NCBI GenBank assembly: GCA_027061995.1
Contig: JAMOUT010000056.1
Location: 1 to 41,490, forward strand
DNA length: 41,490 nucleotides
Reading direction: 5' to 3'
Source: Candidatus Aminicenantota bacterium
GTDB taxonomy: Bacteria; Acidobacteriota; Aminicenantia; JAMOAD01
Part shown: one piece after another, positions 39,088-41,490 of the stretch
How the letters are laid out: each line of letters starts with the position of its first letter
How positions within the stretch are numbered: position 1 is the stretch's first letter
Program-made: the position numbers and the translations under genes
The notes under the pieces: generated by a model
Seen by the model: only the letters and a program-made list of their open reading frames with translations
Told to the model about the DNA's origin: nothing
The model's database searches: none

Positions 39088-40833
39088 TTAAAGATATTTT
39101 TTTATAAGGACAATGTCCGGTGATGAGGTTTGTCCTCTGAAAAACGGAGGAAGGGTCTTGATATCTTTTTCAGCCTCACCTCTTTTGGGATATATCCCCC
39201 AAAAAAGCGCATAGCAAAATTTGTTTTTAACCGTCCTTGGTATAATAAACATCTTACTGTTAAAATTCGCTTTTTGATATGCTGTTTTTACCGAGTCTGT
39301 TAAACAATCAATCTCAATTAAAATTGAATAATAGTCTGAATATTTTTCAATATCTCTTCTATATTTTATTGCGCTGAGTCTGAAATTTCCCGCTCTTATG
39401 TCTTTAAGATAATTTGGTAAAATTATAAGATTTTTTGTTTTTCTTTGTTTGATAATATTGTTTTTATCGGCAGGTTTTTTATTTGTTTTAATTGTTGTGG
39501 GAGGGATGACATTTTCTGTAGAAATACTTTTTTTCTCCATGTTATTTGCCGAATTACTATCTTTTAAAGATTTAAGATTTTCCCCCTCTGTTTTCGGATT
39601 CTCTTTAATATTTTTTTTCACGGGGATTACTTTTTTCTCTTTAACCTCTTCAATCTCAGGTTTTTTGGATTTTAGAAATGAGTTATTATCCCCCTTTTTA
39701 TGAAAATATAAAAAATATGTTCCCGCCGCTGCAATTATAATCAAAATCAAAAACAGAATTAATATTGTTTTTTTCGTCTTTTTCCCGTTTTCTTGATTTA
39801 TAATCTGCGAAAGTTCTTCATCTATATCGCTTTTTTTAATTGAATGTTCTGTTATATCATCTTGATAATTATTGGTGAGTTTATCATTAAATTTTTCCGA
39901 GACAGCAATAGTTCGCTCCGGTTTTTCATCTTCTTCATTATTCGTGAGGGAGATGTCAAAATTTTTATTTTTTATATTAAGGGAATCAATTTTTTCATTA
40001 AAAGAGCTTTCCTCCTTGGATGAAAAAGGGATATCAAAAGTGGGTTTATCATCAATCTCTGATTCGCTGAAACTATTATCATCCGTTATTATATCTTTTT
40101 CCTGTTCCGAATCTTCTTCTTCTTTGTTTATAACACTTTCTTCTTTATCAGGTTCGTTTCCCAAAACATTAATAAGCTTGAGAAAGGAGATGATTTTTAG
40201 TGTTTGAAACTCATCATATGGTGATCTGTTAATTATCTCTGACACCAGACCATTTCCCACTATTTCCAAAATATTCTTTTCTTCCTCCTTAATATATTCA
40301 CATTCATTGTTTTTTACAAACAGTTTATTATTAAGGTTGCCTGCGAGAGATAAAATAATAAGCCTGTCATTTGTTTTGTATAACCCCTCTCTGATTAATC
40401 CTATTACATTTAAGTTGAGCGGTGTTATGTTTTCGGGGAGATCTTCTTCAAAAAATCTTATCTCACCCTCTTTCATAAATATCGCCGAATAAAAAATCTC
40501 CTTTTGCTGTTTTTCAAGAATAGTTGTTAATTGCATAGGGGTTAAATAACCTTTTTGGACAAAGATTTTTCCGATTGATTCACCTGGTTGAATATTTGAT
40601 ATGACATCATTGATGAAATCATCGGATAATATTCCCGAAGATGAGATAACATCAAGAAGTTTTTCCCCTTTAAAATTTGAATGCGCATAAGCGAATTTCC
40701 CTTTGTTAAAATAGAGTATCCTTAAAATATCACCTTTTTTAACATATAAAGAGCCGGTTTTTTTTTCTTTTCCCAAGCTGAGAATAACTTTGTAATTATT
40801 AAGTATAATAGTATTATTATTTAAACTTTCCAT
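39088..40833 (-). CDS. PATAN (DUF4388)-TM-SPOR protein
   Basis: 581 residues. The N-terminal PATAN/DUF4388 region (about 1-190) contains KKTGSLYVKKGDILRILYFN and IGKIFVQKGYLTPMQL, then EIFYSAIFMKEGEIRFFEED. A long Glu/Asp-rich linker, one membrane helix (about 352-372, KKTILILFLILIIIAAAGTY) and a basic/low-complexity linker follow. A C-terminal SPOR-like domain (about 485-581) has YYSILIEIDCLTD, then CYALFWGIYPKRGEAEKDI. The topology places PATAN in the cytoplasm and SPOR in the periplasm, where it could bind denuded septal peptidoglycan. PATAN domains occur with MglA/MglB polarity systems, and an MglA-like GTPase gene is next. It would connect polarity signalling to the cell-division site; that is inference. 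Confidence 0.8.
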   Translation of the reverse strand: MESLNNNTIILNNYKVILSLGKEKKTGSLYVKKGDILRILYFNKGKFAYAHSNFKGEKLLDVISSSGILSDDFINDVISNIQPGESIGKIFVQKGYLTPMQLTTILEKQQKEIFYSAIFMKEGEIRFFEEDLPENITPLNLNVIGLIREGLYKTNDRLIILSLAGNLNNKLFVKNNECEYIKEEEKNILEIVGNGLVSEIINRSPYDEFQTLKIISFLKLINVLGNEPDKEESVINKEEEDSEQEKDIITDDNSFSESEIDDKPTFDIPFSSKEESSFNEKIDSLNIKNKNFDISLTNNEEDEKPERTIAVSEKFNDKLTNNYQDDITEHSIKKSDIDEELSQIINQENGKKTKKTILILFLILIIIAAAGTYFLYFHKKGDNNSFLKSKKPEIEEVKEKKVIPVKKNIKENPKTEGENLKSLKDSNSANNMEKKSISTENVIPPTTIKTNKKPADKNNIIKQRKTKNLIILPNYLKDIRAGNFRLSAIKYRRDIEKYSDYYSILIEIDCLTDSVKTAYQKANFNSKMFIIPRTVKNKFCYALFWGIYPKRGEAEKDIKTLPPFFRGQTSSPDIVLIKKYL

Positions 40834-40873
40834 TTTCCGTTTATTCCTCTATTCGTCAAAAATAATCAATATT

Positions 40874-40902
40874 ATAATAACTTCATAAGTGGTATTTGTC
40901 AA
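40874..40902 (-). promoter_or_regulatory. Promoter of the PATAN-SPOR gene
   Basis: The minus strand reads TTGACA (40897-40902), a 17-base spacer and TATTAT (40874-40879). The leader is about 34 bases and contains the AGAGGAA ribosome binding site before the ATG at 40833. Confidence 0.75.
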
Positions 40903-41033
40903 GATTTATTAAATGGATTGTGAATTCGCAAGTTTGGGTATTTTCCTGTCTTGCTTCTTAAATATAGTTTATTAATCTGTGTTGGGTTAAGATGCAGCTA
41001 AAATTGACAAAAGGTGAATATTAGAAAAGCCGC

Positions 41034-41061
41034 TTGACTTTTTCAGGTGAAAAACTATAAT
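41034..41061 (+). promoter_or_regulatory. Promoter of the toxin-antitoxin pair
   Basis: TTGACT (41034-41039), a 16-base spacer and a perfect TATAAT (41056-41061). AGGAGGA at 41071-41077 serves as ribosome binding site for the antitoxin ATG at 41082. No obvious operator palindrome was seen around it. Confidence 0.75.
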
Positions 41062-41081
41062 TAATAGTGTAGGAGGAAGAG

Positions 41082-41309
41082 ATGAAGAAAGTTAATTGGA
41101 AAAAAAATATAGTTGTTGATAAAAATATTTGCCATGGAAAACCTCATATTAAAGATACAAGAATCAGTGTTGAACTTATCTTGAATATGCTTGCTTCAGG
41201 TATGAATATAGATGAAATTATTAAAGAATATCCGCAATTAAAAGAATCGGAGATAAGAAGTTGCATTGCTTATAGTGCCGAACTTGCAAGCGAGAGAGAT
41301 ATTGCTTAA
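41082..41309 (+). CDS. DUF433 antitoxin
   Basis: 75 residues, full length for DUF433. Its conserved core is IVVDKNICHGKPHIKDTRIS followed by ELILNMLASGMNIDEIIKEYP, the typical 'G-K-P-x-I-x-x-T-R-I' and 'L-A-x-G-x-x-x-x-E-I' pattern of VapB45-like antitoxins. It would neutralise the PIN-like toxin encoded directly downstream and repress the shared promoter. The pair arrangement strongly supports the call. The ribosome binding site is excellent. Confidence 0.9.
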   Translation: MKKVNWKKNIVVDKNICHGKPHIKDTRISVELILNMLASGMNIDEIIKEYPQLKESEIRSCIAYSAELASERDIA

Positions 41310-41311
41310 CA

Positions 41312-41490
41312 ATGAGAAAACTGAAGATTAAACTTGATGAGAATATAGGGTATTCAATTTATAGTTATTTATTGCAAAAGAAGATTGATGTTGAAACAGT
41401 CTTAAGTGAGGGATTAAAAGGTTCTAAAGATGAAGCAATATATATGTCTGTTCGGAGAGAGAAAAGGATTTTAATAACTCTTGATAAAGG
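41312..41490 (+). CDS. DUF5615 PIN-like toxin, 3'-truncated by window edge
   Basis: Starts with ATG two bases after the antitoxin stop; 59 complete codons are visible and the frame is open to the edge. MRKLKIKLDENIG carries the first acidic cluster (D9, E10) of the PIN-like fold; GLKGSKDEAIYMSVRREKRI and LITLDK match the conserved second part, the last D being the next metal-binding residue. This is the VapC45-type partner of DUF433. The family is expected to be a ribonuclease. Only the N-terminal part is visible, so integrity of the rest cannot be judged. Confidence 0.85.
   Translation, partial: MRKLKIKLDENIGYSIYSYLLQKKIDVETVLSEGLKGSKDEAIYMSVRREKRILITLDK

Noticed and set aside
1-41490. CRISPR arrays, tRNA, rRNA or prophage genes
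   Set aside because: No regularly spaced direct repeats, no cloverleaf-forming segments and no phage structural or integrase genes were seen in any intergenic region.

Overview
This is an AT-rich stretch (roughly 30% GC by eye) of a Gram-negative-type bacterial chromosome using the standard bacterial code. An outer membrane with lipopolysaccharide is implied by a heptose-7-phosphate kinase, an ADP-heptose-type glycosyltransferase, an O-antigen ligase family protein, a CpoB/YbgF-like lipoprotein and other exported proteins. The mix of secreted 6-bladed beta-propellers, a GG-leader peptide, PEGA-domain kinases, an MglA-type GTPase and an ftsH-cdaA-ybbR-glmM-pdxJ operon suggests an uncultured lineage near Acidobacteriota/Aminicenantota. 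That placement is a guess. No rRNA or tRNA gene and no CRISPR array is visible.

Layout. 1-1.4 kb: the 3' part of a beta-propeller gene followed by a 64-residue GG-leader, three-cysteine peptide. 1.4-1.9 kb: non-coding, with a decayed insertion-sequence remnant between inverted repeats. 1.9-7.0 kb (minus): an envelope/LPS gene set (CpoB-like, two unknown exported proteins, heptosyltransferase, O-antigen ligase, heptose kinase). 7.0-8.7 kb (minus): an alanine/sodium symporter with an unusual N-terminal periplasmic-type domain. 9.0-10.9 kb (plus): two tandem GspG-like pseudopilins and a lipoprotein. 10.9-16.4 kb (minus): the ftsH-cdaA-ybbR-glmM-pdxJ operon, which joins c-di-AMP synthesis to cell-wall precursor supply. 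16.5-18.9 kb (minus): an ABC-2 transporter pair with a second beta-propeller. 19.2-25.3 kb (plus): a 1209-residue O-antigen-polymerase-like/glycosidase fusion and a large GT-C-type glycosyltransferase. 25.4-31.5 kb (plus): a SpoIIE-type phosphatase, RNase III, a cupin, a thioesterase, MazG, an M23 peptidase and a transketolase C-terminal half. 31.6-35.8 kb (plus): a translationally coupled trio of zinc-ribbon/PEGA Ser/Thr kinase, small cysteine protein and TPR-PEGA-NHL protein. 35.9-40.8 kb (minus): an MglA-like GTPase with a long acidic tail, a ParB-like protein, a spore-photoproduct-lyase-like radical SAM protein, and upstream a PATAN (DUF4388)-TM-SPOR protein. 41.1 kb to the end (plus): a DUF433/DUF5615 toxin-antitoxin pair cut by the window edge.

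The best candidates for undescribed biology are the polymerase/glycosidase fusion, the kinase trio, the MglA/PATAN-SPOR/ParB-like/SPL-like neighbourhood, and the GG-leader peptide next to a propeller. Several genes (cpoB-like, the heptosyltransferase, the polymerase fusion and the Ser/Thr kinase) have a -10 box almost touching the start codon and no ribosome binding site, which suggests leaderless or near-leaderless mRNAs.
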